Positions 48,793 to 58,597 of a stretch of 64,000 nt of DNA are shown in pieces (position 1 is the first letter of the stretch; each line of letters begins with the position of its first letter). Under the pieces are notes generated by a model. That model had not been told where the DNA came from. It saw nothing but the letters and a program-made list of their open reading frames with translations, and did not search any database. Source of the DNA: Polynucleobacter kasalickyi (lineage in GTDB: Bacteria; Pseudomonadota; Gammaproteobacteria; Burkholderiales; Burkholderiaceae). The DNA lies in NCBI RefSeq assembly GCF_900176405.1, contig NZ_FWXJ01000005.1, positions 124,001 through 188,000 of the forward strand, given 5' to 3'. Made by a program: the position numbers and the translations under genes.

Positions 48793-50421
48793 TCAAAAAG
48801 CAGCATTAATTAAGTTTTTAGTATACGGATGTGCAGGATTAGAAATTAGCGTTTGTGTATCACCTTGTTCCACGACTGCACCATTTTGAAGCACCATTAA
48901 TCGATGAGACATCGCTTGGACAACAGAAATATCATGCGTAATGAGAACGTAGGCTAAATTAAATTTATGTTGAAGATCTGTTAACAAAGCTAAAACTTGT
49001 TTCTGAATGGTAACGTCCAATGCTGAGGTTGGCTCATCTAAAATTAAAATTTCAGGCTTTAAGATCAAGGCACGTGCAATGGCGATTCGCTGTCTCTGTC
49101 CCCCTGAGAATTCATGAGGATATCTCTCTGCGGAACTCTTATCTAAACCGACTTCAATTAGGACATCAGTAACCATCTGCTCAATTTGAAGAGGCGTAAG
49201 GTTTTTAAAGTGAACGGAAAGCCCTTCACCAATAATTTCTCCCACAGATAATCGAGGGGACAATGAACCAAAAGGATCTTGAAAAATTACCTGCACTTTA
49301 GCTCGTAATGGCCTTCTTTGACGGTCTGAAAGTGACAACCAAGGGTTGCCAAAGACCTCCACAGAACCTTCTACCTTTGAAAAGATACCGGGCGATAGGC
49401 CTAAAAGCGCCATCCCTAAAGTTGTTTTACCTGAGCCAGACTCACCTATGATCCCGATTGTTTCCCCCTGTTTTAAATCAAAAGATACATCACTTAAGAC
49501 GTGCTTAAAATCAGTCGGGCGAAATACCTTTTTAAACTGATCCCAGCCTCCCCTTGGAATTGGGTAAGACACGGAAAGATGATCGACTTTTAATAACTCC
49601 GTAGCCAATGGGACGATTGGCAACAACTTATTTTCAGGGCGACTATTAATTAAAGTTTGGGTATAGGGGAGTTGGGGGTTTTCAAAAATTTCTTGCAGCG
49701 TACCGCGCTCGACAATTTTCCCTTGATACATTACAGCTACATCTTGAGCGAATTTCTTCACTAAGTGTAAATCGTGGGTGATTAATAATACGGACATCCC
49801 CTCACCCTCAGGATCTTTTTGTAAATCTAAAATCAAATCAAGAATCTGTTGACGAAGATTTACATCCAAAGCAGTGGTCGGTTCATCTGCGATTAACAAT
49901 TTTGGCTTCGTAGACAAAGCCATCGCAATCATCACTCTTTGTCTTTGTCCACCGGATAACTGATGAGGATAGACTTTTAACTTATTCTTAGCATCAGGTA
50001 ACCTTACCTTTTCAAGCATTTGCAGAGCACGCTCCAAACATTGTGCTTTAGACCAATTCACTTCATGAATCGCTACCGCCTCAGCAATTTGATTTCCAAT
50101 CGTAAACAGCGGATTAAGAGCCGTCATTGGCTCTTGAAAAACCATGGCCACTTCCCTGCCACGTATTTGACGGATCTTCTCATTACTCAAAGCAAGTAAA
50201 TTACTACCATTCCAAAGAATTTGGCCGTGAATTTGAGCAGTTTCTGGGAGTAAACCTAAAATTGACATTGCGGTAATTGACTTACCTGAGCCTGATTCAC
50301 CAACAATGGCCAATCGACGGCCTTGTTGAAGATCAAAACTGATCTGATTGACCACGCTTTTTTCTTTACGACCATCACCAAAGGCAATACTCAAGTCTCG
50401 AACGCTTAAGTCGTAACTCAT
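48793..50421 (-). CDS. yejF: oligopeptide/microcin C ABC transporter ATP-binding protein YejF
   Basis: This 542-residue protein is the double-ATPase of the Yej importer. There are two ATP-binding cassettes in tandem: the first with GESGSGKSITAM near residue 36, the second with GESGSGKTTLGM near residue 318. Each carries SGGQRQR and a Walker B DEPTTALD or DEPTSALD. The Oligo_HPY-type region joins the two. It overlaps yejE by four bases. YejABEF takes up short peptides, including muropeptide-like ones, in other bacteria. Confidence 0.93.
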   Translation of the reverse strand: MSYDLSVRDLSIAFGDGRKEKSVVNQISFDLQQGRRLAIVGESGSGKSITAMSILGLLPETAQIHGQILWNGSNLLALSNEKIRQIRGREVAMVFQEPMTALNPLFTIGNQIAEAVAIHEVNWSKAQCLERALQMLEKVRLPDAKNKLKVYPHQLSGGQRQRVMIAMALSTKPKLLIADEPTTALDVNLRQQILDLILDLQKDPEGEGMSVLLITHDLHLVKKFAQDVAVMYQGKIVERGTLQEIFENPQLPYTQTLINSRPENKLLPIVPLATELLKVDHLSVSYPIPRGGWDQFKKVFRPTDFKHVLSDVSFDLKQGETIGIIGESGSGKTTLGMALLGLSPGIFSKVEGSVEVFGNPWLSLSDRQRRPLRAKVQVIFQDPFGSLSPRLSVGEIIGEGLSVHFKNLTPLQIEQMVTDVLIEVGLDKSSAERYPHEFSGGQRQRIAIARALILKPEILILDEPTSALDVTIQKQVLALLTDLQHKFNLAYVLITHDISVVQAMSHRLMVLQNGAVVEQGDTQTLISNPAHPYTKNLINAAF

Positions 50422-51464
50422 GACTGCCCCCCTCTTCTAGGGTCAAAAGCATTTCGAAGACCTTCTCCAATAAACGTGAGCAACAAAAGGGTGCCAACTA
50501 AAACAATAAAAGTTGCTAAAGAAATCCACCATGCATCCAAATTAGACTTGCCCTGAGACAAGAGTTCGCCAAGACTTGGAGTATCTGGCGGGACACCCAA
50601 ACCTAAAAAATCTAGGCTAGTTAACGATAAAATCGCTGCGCTCATCTGAAATGGTAAAAATGTAATTACCGGTATTAAACTATTCGGCAATATATGCTTT
50701 CGCATAATTTGAAAATTTGAAACGCCAAGTGCTCTTGCAGCCCGCACATACTCTAGACTTCGATTTCGGTAAAACTCGACTCTCACATAATCTGATAAGT
50801 TAATCCAACTAAATAAAGAAAGTAAGATGACGAGTAACCAAATACTTGGGCTAAATACTGATGCAAAAATAATGAGTAAATATAATTCGGGCAAGGATCG
50901 CCAAATATCAATAATTCGTTGGGTAATAAGGTCAAACTTGCCACCTAAATAGCCCATTAGTCCACCCAACAACACTCCAATCACCACCCCTACAAGGGTT
51001 AATGCCAAACCAAACAAAACTGACAACCTAAATCCGTAAATTAACCTTGCTAAGACATCTCGACCGCGATCATCTGTACCAAACCAATTATCTGAACTTG
51101 GTGCGGCAGGATTTGGTTCTTTAGCGAAATAATTCAAGGTTAAGTAACTAAATTTGATGGGAGGATATATCGCCCAATTACCTTTTTCTGAGAGATTTTT
51201 ACGAATCATCGGATCATGAAAATCGGTGCTTGATTCAAAATCACCACCAAACGCTGTTTCAGGATAATCTTGAAGTATTGGTAAAAATACCCGCCCTTGG
51301 TAAACAGCAATAATCGGCTTGTCATTAGCCACCAATTCGGCGCACAGACTAATGCCAAAAATGATCAGAAAAATCCAAAAACTAGCGTAGCCCAAACGAT
51401 TTTTCTTAAATCGTTTCCAAGCAGTATTTCGTTTTGAAGCGTTTTTAATCGTTGCCATGATCAA
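50418..51464 (-). CDS. yejE: oligopeptide/microcin C ABC transporter permease YejE
   Basis: This 348-residue permease has the OppC-like N-terminal part, a long periplasmic loop, and the typical WFGTDDRGRDVLARLIYGFR segment near residue 125-144. The membrane-spanning core has the cytoplasmic ATPase-contact loop ARALGVSNFQIMRKHILPNSL. It is the E gene of yejABEF and overlaps yejB by four bases at 51,461. Confidence 0.92.
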   Translation of the reverse strand: MIMATIKNASKRNTAWKRFKKNRLGYASFWIFLIIFGISLCAELVANDKPIIAVYQGRVFLPILQDYPETAFGGDFESSTDFHDPMIRKNLSEKGNWAIYPPIKFSYLTLNYFAKEPNPAAPSSDNWFGTDDRGRDVLARLIYGFRLSVLFGLALTLVGVVIGVLLGGLMGYLGGKFDLITQRIIDIWRSLPELYLLIIFASVFSPSIWLLVILLSLFSWINLSDYVRVEFYRNRSLEYVRAARALGVSNFQIMRKHILPNSLIPVITFLPFQMSAAILSLTSLDFLGLGVPPDTPSLGELLSQGKSNLDAWWISLATFIVLVGTLLLLTFIGEGLRNAFDPRRGGQS

Positions 51465-52534
51465 GCTCCTCCTGCGTCAAATTGAATCCGAGGATCGACT
51501 AAAACGTAAGCAACATCAGAAATTAATTTTGTAACTAATCCAATTAAGGTAAATATATATAAAGTTCCAAAAACCACGGGATAGTCTCTTCGCAATACCG
51601 CTTCAAAGGACATCAACCCTAAGCCATCTAAAGAAAACAGCGTTTCAATGAGTAAGGAACCTGCAAAAAAAGCTCCGATAAAGGCGGCTGGGAAACCCGT
51701 TACAAGCGGTATCATGGCATTACGAAATATATGTTTCCATAGCACCTGCTGTTCAGAAAGACCTTTCGCCCTTGCTGTAACCACATACTGTTTGCGAATT
51801 TCTTCAATAAAAGAGTTTTTTGTCAGCATCGTTATCACTGCAAAACTACCCAACACAGACGCCGTAATTGGCAGGACTAAATGCCAAATATAGTCGGCAA
51901 TTTTGCCACCCAATGAGAAAGTCTCCCATTGGTCAGAAACTAAGCCACGTAGAGGAAATAATTGTAAAAAAGTACCGCCGCCAAATAACACGAGTAATAC
52001 GACACCCATCACAAAGCCTGGAATCGCATAACCAATCAGAATAACAATACTGGTCATCGTGTCAAAGCGAGTTCCTTCTCGGATGGCTTTCATAATGCCC
52101 AGCGGAACAGAAATCAGGTAGGTGATAAAAAATGTCCAAAGTCCAATACTAATAGACACAGGAAATTTAGAAACCACCAAACTCCAAACACTTTGATGTT
52201 GATAGTAACTTTCGCCAAGATCAAACGTTGCGAGACGTTTTAACATGTCCACATATCTTTGCAGTGGTGGTTTATCGAAGCCATAAAGCGCCTTAATTTC
52301 TGCGAGATTTTTTTCGTCAATCCCTTGGCGTCCACGGTAGTTGCTTCCTGAACCGGTCGCTTCACCAGCGCCAACGCCAGCACCACCGCGACCTTTTAGC
52401 TCTAGAACCATTTGTTCTACTGGACCACCTGGTACAAATTGCACCACCGCAAACGTTAAAGTCATCACACCAATTAAGGTAGGAATCATTAATAAAATAC
52501 GCTTAAAAATATAGGGTAATAAACCATGTTGCAT
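51461..52534 (-). CDS. yejB: oligopeptide/microcin C ABC transporter permease YejB
   Basis: I set the start at the ATG at 52,534 (357 residues), which overlaps the yejA stop (TAATG). An upstream in-frame ATG at 52,588 lies inside yejA and is unlikely. The typical YejB motif AVVQFVPGGPVEQM is near residue 33-46. About six membrane segments and the ATPase-contact loop VTARAKGLSEQQVLWKHIFR follow. Length is normal. Confidence 0.92.
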   Translation of the reverse strand: MQHGLLPYIFKRILLMIPTLIGVMTLTFAVVQFVPGGPVEQMVLELKGRGGAGVGAGEATGSGSNYRGRQGIDEKNLAEIKALYGFDKPPLQRYVDMLKRLATFDLGESYYQHQSVWSLVVSKFPVSISIGLWTFFITYLISVPLGIMKAIREGTRFDTMTSIVILIGYAIPGFVMGVVLLVLFGGGTFLQLFPLRGLVSDQWETFSLGGKIADYIWHLVLPITASVLGSFAVITMLTKNSFIEEIRKQYVVTARAKGLSEQQVLWKHIFRNAMIPLVTGFPAAFIGAFFAGSLLIETLFSLDGLGLMSFEAVLRRDYPVVFGTLYIFTLIGLVTKLISDVAYVLVDPRIQFDAGGA

Positions 52535-54393
52535 TATTTTGTTTCCTGCATATTTGATTTTCGCCACCAATTTGTCAATATCCACCATTCAGCAGTGTAA
52601 TAAAGTGGCGGAGGTGGAAATCCCATCTCGGCACTATAAGCAACTCGATGAGTAGGGTTATACCAATGTGGGACGACAAAATACTGGTGTATTAAGAGAC
52701 GATCCAAAGCCCTTGAGGCAGAATACAATTTATCGGGTGTTGCTGCATTAGTAATTTCCCCAATCAATTGATCCACCGCTTTTGAACGCACCCCAATATG
52801 ATTGTCGGAACCATTTTCATCTGCCGCCATACTGCCAAAACGATCTAATAACTCATTACCAGGGCTTTGGCTATCCATATATCGAATCGTGGTCATATCA
52901 AAATCATGCTGATCTAGCCGTTTTTGATATAGGGCGAAATCAGTCGTTCTGACATTCGCTTTAATACCTAACTTTTCTAAATTACGTACATAAGCAGACA
53001 AAATTCGCAGTAAAAAAGGACTATCTTCTAACATTTCAAATTCAAATGCTTCACCTTTTGCATTCCGTAAAGCACCATCCTTGTAATTCCAACCTGCTTG
53101 GGACAATAATTCCCTCGCCTTTAGTAAATTCCCTCTTAATGAGTTTGGCGATTTCGTGCTGTTTGCCGAGGGCATCGGACCAAATACAGTGGCCGGAATT
53201 TCATTGGGGTAACGCGCTTTGAGTTTTTCTAAAAGCGCGAGCTCCTCACCTTTCGGAACGCTATTGGCCTGATAACTTGCGCCCAACAATGAGTTCGAAA
53301 AGTAACTATCTAGCCTTCGATACTGGTTATAAAAAATTTGACGATTTAACCATTCAAAGTCTAACGCCAAACCTAAAGCTTGTCGCACCCTAGGATCTTT
53401 AAAAATCTCTCTACGGGTATTCATTGCAAAACCTTGCATGCCAGCGCCGTTATGGTGCTCAAACTCCTCTTTCTTGAGTTGGCCACTCTTGAATTTTGAG
53501 CCTACATAACTTTTTGCCCACAACTTTGCACGGTACTCAACGATTGCATCAAACTCTCCGGCCTTAAAAGCCTCTAGGCGAACCGTATCATCACTAAATA
53601 ACTTATAAACAATCCGTTCAAAATTATTGCTTCCAATCCGAACATTCAGATGATTTCCCCAATACTGTGGATTCTTTTTAAACACAATATTCCGCCCCAT
53701 TTGATAGGAATCAATTAGATAGGGGCCACTACCAATAGGTGTTTCAAATGCTAGATCATCGAAGCTGACTTTTTTGCCATCGGCCTTAACACCCCATTTC
53801 GGTGAAAAAATTGGCATGGTGCCAACTAACAAAGGTGCTTGTCCATTCTTAGCGTGGAAGTCAAAACGGATAAGATGATCATTTAAAACAACTGCCTGTT
53901 TAACATCGGCATAGACAGTCCGGAATTGAGGATGTGCCTTTTTACTCATCAAAGTATCAAAACTGTACTTCACATCTGAGGCCAAAATCGGACTACCATC
54001 GCTAAATCTGGCTTCCGGGCGCAAGTGAAAAGTCATTGATAAATGATCTGGCGCTAGCACCATATCATCGGCAATAAGTCCGTAAATACTAGAAGTTTCG
54101 TCAGAACTACCAATTGCCAATGATTCAAACATGAGACCCGCTACGCCTGGAGCGCTTACCCCTCTAAGGGTAAAGGGATTAAATTTGTCAAAACTGGTTC
54201 GACGGTCAGGATTGGCTAATGTAAGGGTTCCTCCCTGCGGTGCATCAGGGTTCACAAAATCAAAGTACTTAAAATCTTTGGGATATTTTGGAGTACCATA
54301 CTGCGCAAAGGCATGCGAGCCCCAACTATTCAGTGGCTGACAGAAAAAAAAGAATAAAATTAGGAAGATTCTCATTCGGTAGTTAACATTCAA
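52534..54393 (-). CDS. yejA: oligopeptide/microcin C ABC transporter substrate-binding protein YejA
   Basis: This 619-residue protein is the periplasmic binding protein of the Yej importer. An N-terminal signal peptide (IFLILFFFFCQPLNSWGS) precedes a family-5 extracellular solute-binding domain. Motifs include FSDGSPILASDVKYSFDTLM and RVRQALGLALDFEWLNRQI. An in-frame ATG six codons downstream is an alternative start. The order yejA-yejB-yejE-yejF is as in E. coli, with overlaps at every junction. Confidence 0.93.
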   Translation of the reverse strand: MNVNYRMRIFLILFFFFCQPLNSWGSHAFAQYGTPKYPKDFKYFDFVNPDAPQGGTLTLANPDRRTSFDKFNPFTLRGVSAPGVAGLMFESLAIGSSDETSSIYGLIADDMVLAPDHLSMTFHLRPEARFSDGSPILASDVKYSFDTLMSKKAHPQFRTVYADVKQAVVLNDHLIRFDFHAKNGQAPLLVGTMPIFSPKWGVKADGKKVSFDDLAFETPIGSGPYLIDSYQMGRNIVFKKNPQYWGNHLNVRIGSNNFERIVYKLFSDDTVRLEAFKAGEFDAIVEYRAKLWAKSYVGSKFKSGQLKKEEFEHHNGAGMQGFAMNTRREIFKDPRVRQALGLALDFEWLNRQIFYNQYRRLDSYFSNSLLGASYQANSVPKGEELALLEKLKARYPNEIPATVFGPMPSANSTKSPNSLRGNLLKARELLSQAGWNYKDGALRNAKGEAFEFEMLEDSPFLLRILSAYVRNLEKLGIKANVRTTDFALYQKRLDQHDFDMTTIRYMDSQSPGNELLDRFGSMAADENGSDNHIGVRSKAVDQLIGEITNAATPDKLYSASRALDRLLIHQYFVVPHWYNPTHRVAYSAEMGFPPPPLYYTAEWWILTNWWRKSNMQETK

Positions 54394-54489
54394 ATCACGG
54401 TTTCAAGATATTGATATGTAACAATTGTAATGAGGACAAAAAAGTTAGGTCTTTTTTGTTCATTTAACAAGTTTTTTGAGGAAATATAC

Positions 54490-55275
54490 ATGGGTTTTCT
54501 TAGCGGAAAAAAAATAGTTTTGACGGGCTTATTATCAAATCGTTCAATCGCATACGGTATCGCAAAGGCCTGTCATCGTGAGGGAGCAGAATTAGCCTTT
54601 ACTTATGTAGGCGAGCGTTTTAAAGATCGTATTACAGATTTTGCTGCAGAATTTAATAGTACTTTAATTTTTGATTGTGATGTAGGCAGTGATGAACAAA
54701 TTGAGCAACTTTTTAAAGATTTATCGGCTACTTGGCCAACTTTTGATGGCTTAGTTCATTCTATTGGCTTTGCCCCACGCGAAGCGATTGCTGGAGATTT
54801 CTTGGATGGGCTATCACGCGAATCTTTTCGCATAGCACATGATATTTCAGCTTACAGCTTCCCAGCAATGGCCAAAGCAGCCCTGCCCATGTTAAATCCA
54901 AACTCAGCATTATTAACACTAACCTACTTAGGCTCCATGAGAAATGTGCCTAACTACAATACGATGGGTTTAGCAAAAGCTTCACTTGAGGCAAGTGTGC
55001 GGTATCTCGCTGGTTCATTAGGTCCAAAAAATATTCGTGTTAACGGTATATCAGCGGGTCCGATTAAAACCTTAGCAGCGTCAGGAATTAAAGGCTTTGG
55101 TAAGATTCTCGACTTTGTTGAAAAGAATGCTCCACTGCGTCGCAATGTCAGCATTGATGATGTTGGTAATGCGGCAGCTTTTTTCATGTCAGATTTAGCA
55201 AGTGGTATTACTGGTGAAATCACTTATGTTGATGCCGGTTTTAGTCATGTTGTTGGTGGCATGGATGAAGTTTAA
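54490..55275 (+). CDS. fabI: enoyl-ACP reductase FabI
   Basis: FabI reduces trans-2-enoyl-ACP with NADH in fatty acid synthesis. I start at the ATG at 54,490 (261 residues), which has the ribosome site AGGAAA eight bases upstream. A 20-residue upstream extension of the frame lacks homology. The dinucleotide site begins with [20 protein letters not shown]. The catalytic Tyr and Lys are in [17 protein letters not shown]. The length fits the FabI family well. It is divergent from yejA and followed 21 bases later by the chromate transporter gene. Confidence 0.95.
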   Translation: MGFLSGKKIVLTGLLSNRSIAYGIAKACHREGAELAFTYVGERFKDRITDFAAEFNSTLIFDCDVGSDEQIEQLFKDLSATWPTFDGLVHSIGFAPREAIAGDFLDGLSRESFRIAHDISAYSFPAMAKAALPMLNPNSALLTLTYLGSMRNVPNYNTMGLAKASLEASVRYLAGSLGPKNIRVNGISAGPIKTLAASGIKGFGKILDFVEKNAPLRRNVSIDDVGNAAAFFMSDLASGITGEITYVDAGFSHVVGGMDEV

Positions 55276-55296
55276 CTTCACCATCAATTCCTTTTA

Positions 55297-56643
55297 ATGA
55301 ACCAAAATCCCACTTCAGTTCCTTTTCGGGAAGCTTTAAAATTTTGGTTCAAACTGGGCTTTATTAGTTTTGGCGGACCAGCCGGGCAAATAGCAACCGT
55401 CCATCAAGAGTTGGTTGACAAGCAGAAATGGATCTCTGAAAAACGTTTTTTGCATGCACTGAATTACTGCATGCTATTGCCTGGTCCTGAAGCTTTGCAA
55501 TTAGTCATTTATATGGGCTGGCTGCTCCACCGAACGATTGGTGGCGTGGTGGCAGGTTTACTTTTTATACTCCCTGCCCTGCTCTTATTGATTCTCTTAT
55601 CTATAATTTATATGGTATTTGGCAATACATTTGTAATGACAGGGATTTTCTTAGGAATAAAACCTGCCGTTACGGCGATTGTTATCCAAGCAGGTTATAA
55701 GATTGGAAAAAGAATCCTTAAAACACCGCTTCAACTTGGGATTGCCATCGGTGCTTTAATTGGGATTTTTCTAAGCATTCCTTATCCATTTATTATTATC
55801 ACTGCAGGCACACTAGGCTGGTTAGTAAATCGCTATGTACCCAAATGGTTCGTTGTGTCATCAACCCAGCATGGTAGCAAATCGAATCAGGAAGACTTAG
55901 AAGCAGTAATCAACGATCATGCCTCTCAATTGGAGCATACTCGATTTCAAAAGAGTCAATTTTTAAAGATTTTAGGGGTCTCTATTTTACTTTGGGCAGT
56001 TCCGCTTGGAGCTCTCATTGCCATATGGGGTATGGACAGCATCTTTCCCCAATTAGCGATCTTTTTTTCAAAAGCCGCATTACTCACCTTTGGTGGAGCA
56101 TACGCAGTATTACCCTATGTGCTTCAATCTGCGGTAGAGCAATTTCACTGGTTAAACACGACCCAAATGATGGATGGCTTGGCACTGGGTGAATCGACAC
56201 CAGGTCCGTTAATCATTGTAGTTGCCTTCGTGGGTTATATTGCTGCTTATTTAAACACAGCATTTGCGCAGGCTCCAGTACTTTCCGGTGTCTTGGGAGC
56301 ATGTATCGTTAGTTGGTTTATCTTTTTACCCTCTTTTTGTTTTATCTTTCTGGGTGGTCCATTGATTGAATCAACTCGGCAGGAGTTTAAATTTGCTCCC
56401 CTAATGAATGGTATTTCATGCGCAGTTACCGGGGTCATCGCAAGTTTATCACTGTTTTTCATGTATCACACGATTTTTCCAAATGACTTGGGAGCTAATT
56501 TATCACTCCTCCAAAGTGGCTTTGCATCGACTCTCATTGCGCTGTCGACACTTGCTCTGATTCGCTATCAGGTAAGTGTCATTCAACTGCTGATTGCATG
56601 TGCAGGTATTGGGTTAATTTGGCATTCTCTTAACCAAATATAA
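55297..56643 (+). CDS. chrA: chromate efflux transporter ChrA
   Basis: This 448-residue membrane protein of the CHR superfamily exports chromate in known cases. The two homologous halves are visible. The first has LGFISFGGPAGQIATVHQEL and YCMLLPGPEALQL. The second has LLTFGGAYAVLPYVLQSAVE and LALGESTPGPLI, giving about 10-12 membrane segments. It is 21 bases from fabI. The second half retains the FGG and PGP motifs, so the protein looks intact. Confidence 0.92.
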   Translation: MNQNPTSVPFREALKFWFKLGFISFGGPAGQIATVHQELVDKQKWISEKRFLHALNYCMLLPGPEALQLVIYMGWLLHRTIGGVVAGLLFILPALLLLILLSIIYMVFGNTFVMTGIFLGIKPAVTAIVIQAGYKIGKRILKTPLQLGIAIGALIGIFLSIPYPFIIITAGTLGWLVNRYVPKWFVVSSTQHGSKSNQEDLEAVINDHASQLEHTRFQKSQFLKILGVSILLWAVPLGALIAIWGMDSIFPQLAIFFSKAALLTFGGAYAVLPYVLQSAVEQFHWLNTTQMMDGLALGESTPGPLIIVVAFVGYIAAYLNTAFAQAPVLSGVLGACIVSWFIFLPSFCFIFLGGPLIESTRQEFKFAPLMNGISCAVTGVIASLSLFFMYHTIFPNDLGANLSLLQSGFASTLIALSTLALIRYQVSVIQLLIACAGIGLIWHSLNQI

Positions 56644-56710
56644 ATACGCATTACTGCAACACCTAGGTCGTTACTCCCAAAGACTTTTGCTTTAGCGAAA
56701 ATCAAAAGAA

Positions 56711-57403
56711 TTATTTTTGATCTAGATTAAACCGTATCGTTTCACTCACGCCTGATGGTCCGGGAAAGTGCGTTAGTGCAGCTCTTGTAAGATAAGGTAA
56801 AAGATCCCGAACATTTGGCGCATCATTACTTACTGCCTCCGCTCGACCTTGCCAAATCCTCTGGTTTGTTTTCGCATCCATCACGAAAAGATTGAGTTCA
56901 TTTGTATAAAAGGTATATTTGACGGGGTAATAGTTTGTCTGATAGGAAGTAAATGGTAAGCAATTGGGATTACCATAGACATCCCTAAAACAGCTCATCC
57001 TGCTGTAAGGAATATTGTAAGGTTGCATTCTTTCCCCAACATGAGCTGGGGTCGTAATTGAAAAATCAATTAGGAAATCGTGTGGTTCCCCTTCAATTAA
57101 GCCTAAATGCGTCAACTCTGATGCAATTAACCGCGCGAAGGACTTAAACTCTAAATCTTCAATTTGATTGATCGCCTTGACCATACCAAAATGCTGGCCA
57201 TTAAAAACAGGTAGATTAGGTTTATTCTTAACCAGTTGAGTTGAATCGACCTTATTCGCCTCTAGTTTAGGTGGTAGATTTGGGTTCGGTAAGCTATGGA
57301 ATCTAGTTACTTTGACATCGAGAAAATTAGCACACCCCGAAAGCATACTCAGTGCACAAATGGAGAGAAAGACAGAAGATAGATTGTTTTTAATCAGCAT
57401 CAT
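56711..57403 (-). CDS. DUF4136 domain-containing lipoprotein
   Basis: This 230-residue protein has a lipoprotein signal peptide with lipobox LSMLSGC (Cys near residue 24), so it is anchored in the membrane. The rest is a DUF4136 domain, with the core pattern VKVTRFHSLPNP at the N-terminal side and NQRIWQGRAEAVSND near residue 182. The family has no known function. It is convergent with chrA and stands alone: the next gene on the same strand is 80 bases upstream. Confidence 0.82.
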   Translation of the reverse strand: MMLIKNNLSSVFLSICALSMLSGCANFLDVKVTRFHSLPNPNLPPKLEANKVDSTQLVKNKPNLPVFNGQHFGMVKAINQIEDLEFKSFARLIASELTHLGLIEGEPHDFLIDFSITTPAHVGERMQPYNIPYSRMSCFRDVYGNPNCLPFTSYQTNYYPVKYTFYTNELNLFVMDAKTNQRIWQGRAEAVSNDAPNVRDLLPYLTRAALTHFPGPSGVSETIRFNLDQK

Positions 57404-57483
57404 CTTATCTTACTGAAGTTTAATGAAAATTGCATTTACAAAAGTTTCTGTTGAAACAATTATTTCAACCCCAAAATAAAGCT

Positions 57484-58527
57484 TTAAATAGTTTTACACG
57501 CATTTTCATCGTTTAAGTCGTCGTTTTCAACGATGAGTAGTGCATTCTTTGCAATGGCAACTTCCATCTCTCTGGGTAATTGAACATTGTTTTTCACGGC
57601 TAAAATTTCCGCCATAATACTGACAGCAATTTCTGATGGGGTTTTACTACCGATGAAAATACCAATCGGTCCCCGAAGTTTCGCTAAACTAGTATCAGTA
57701 TGATCAAAATGATCAATCATGCGTTGTTTTCTTGCGGCGTTATTTCTTCTAGAACCAATTGCCCCCACATAAAATGCGTTGGTTTCTAGGGCTTCCAACA
57801 AGGCTAAATCGTCTAATTTCGGGTCATGGGTAAGCGCTACAACGCAAGTTCTCGCATCAGGTTTAAAGTCCACAACCACATCATCTGGTGACTTGGTGAC
57901 AACATTAACATTTGCAACAGCCCAATGGCCGACGTACTCTTCTCTAGGATCACAAACAGTCACAGCAAAACCATTAAAAAGAGCCATGGTGGCTAAATAT
58001 TCGCTTAATTGACCAGCTCCAATAATTAACATACGGTACTCAGGGCCGAAAGTATTGATCAGTGAAGAGCCTGAAATTTCTAACTCAGCAGGATTCGTAG
58101 TAATCGCTAGTTCAACCTTACCACTTTGAATATTGACAGATCTTTTAACCAGTTTTCCTTGATCAAGATGTCCGATGAGTGTTTTTAATGCGGCAATATC
58201 TGGGTTAAATTCAACAAATAATTCAATCGTCCCGCCACAAGGTAAGCCAAATCGATGTGCTTCATCTGCGGAAATGCCGTATTTTAAAAACTCTGGAGGG
58301 GATTGCGAAGTAATCGGATTTTGGGTGTTTTTTCGAATGAGATCATCTTCAATACAACCGCCCGAAACGCTCCCCATCACTTTTCCATTGTCACAAATTG
58401 CCATTATCGACCCAATAGGTCGTGGCGATGATCCCCAAGTCCGAACGACTGTAACCAACTTAGCTGCTTTGTCATTCAACCTCCAGTGGAGGAGTTCACG
58501 TAGTACTGTGATGTCAATATTTTCCAT
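57484..58527 (-). CDS. XdhC/CoxI family molybdenum-enzyme maturation protein
   Basis: XdhC-family proteins bind the molybdenum cofactor and help its sulfuration and insertion into xanthine-dehydrogenase-type hydroxylases. The 347-residue protein has the family N-terminal XdhC domain with TWGSSPRPIGSIMAI and GSVSGGCIEDDLI, and the LPCGGTIELFVE motif near residue 95. The C-terminal Rossmann domain has MLIIGAGQLSEYLATMA. It lies next to the molybdate transport genes and probably serves the hydroxylase at 13.5-17.4 kb, or one outside the window. Confidence 0.9.
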   Translation of the reverse strand: MENIDITVLRELLHWRLNDKAAKLVTVVRTWGSSPRPIGSIMAICDNGKVMGSVSGGCIEDDLIRKNTQNPITSQSPPEFLKYGISADEAHRFGLPCGGTIELFVEFNPDIAALKTLIGHLDQGKLVKRSVNIQSGKVELAITTNPAELEISGSSLINTFGPEYRMLIIGAGQLSEYLATMALFNGFAVTVCDPREEYVGHWAVANVNVVTKSPDDVVVDFKPDARTCVVALTHDPKLDDLALLEALETNAFYVGAIGSRRNNAARKQRMIDHFDHTDTSLAKLRGPIGIFIGSKTPSEIAVSIMAEILAVKNNVQLPREMEVAIAKNALLIVENDDLNDENACKTI

Positions 58528-58597
58528 GATTACGAATTATTTAAATCCATGATGAGTAGGTATTTGTGTATGATGCACTAATTTTTAACAAATTCAA

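Noticed and set aside
54430..54489. Upstream start for fabI
   Set aside because: The 20-residue extension has no similarity to FabI and the ATG at 54,490 has a good ribosome site and the conserved first residues.
56650..56710. Terminator hairpin after chrA
   Set aside because: TTTTGCT and GCGAAAA pair only imperfectly and no T-run follows.
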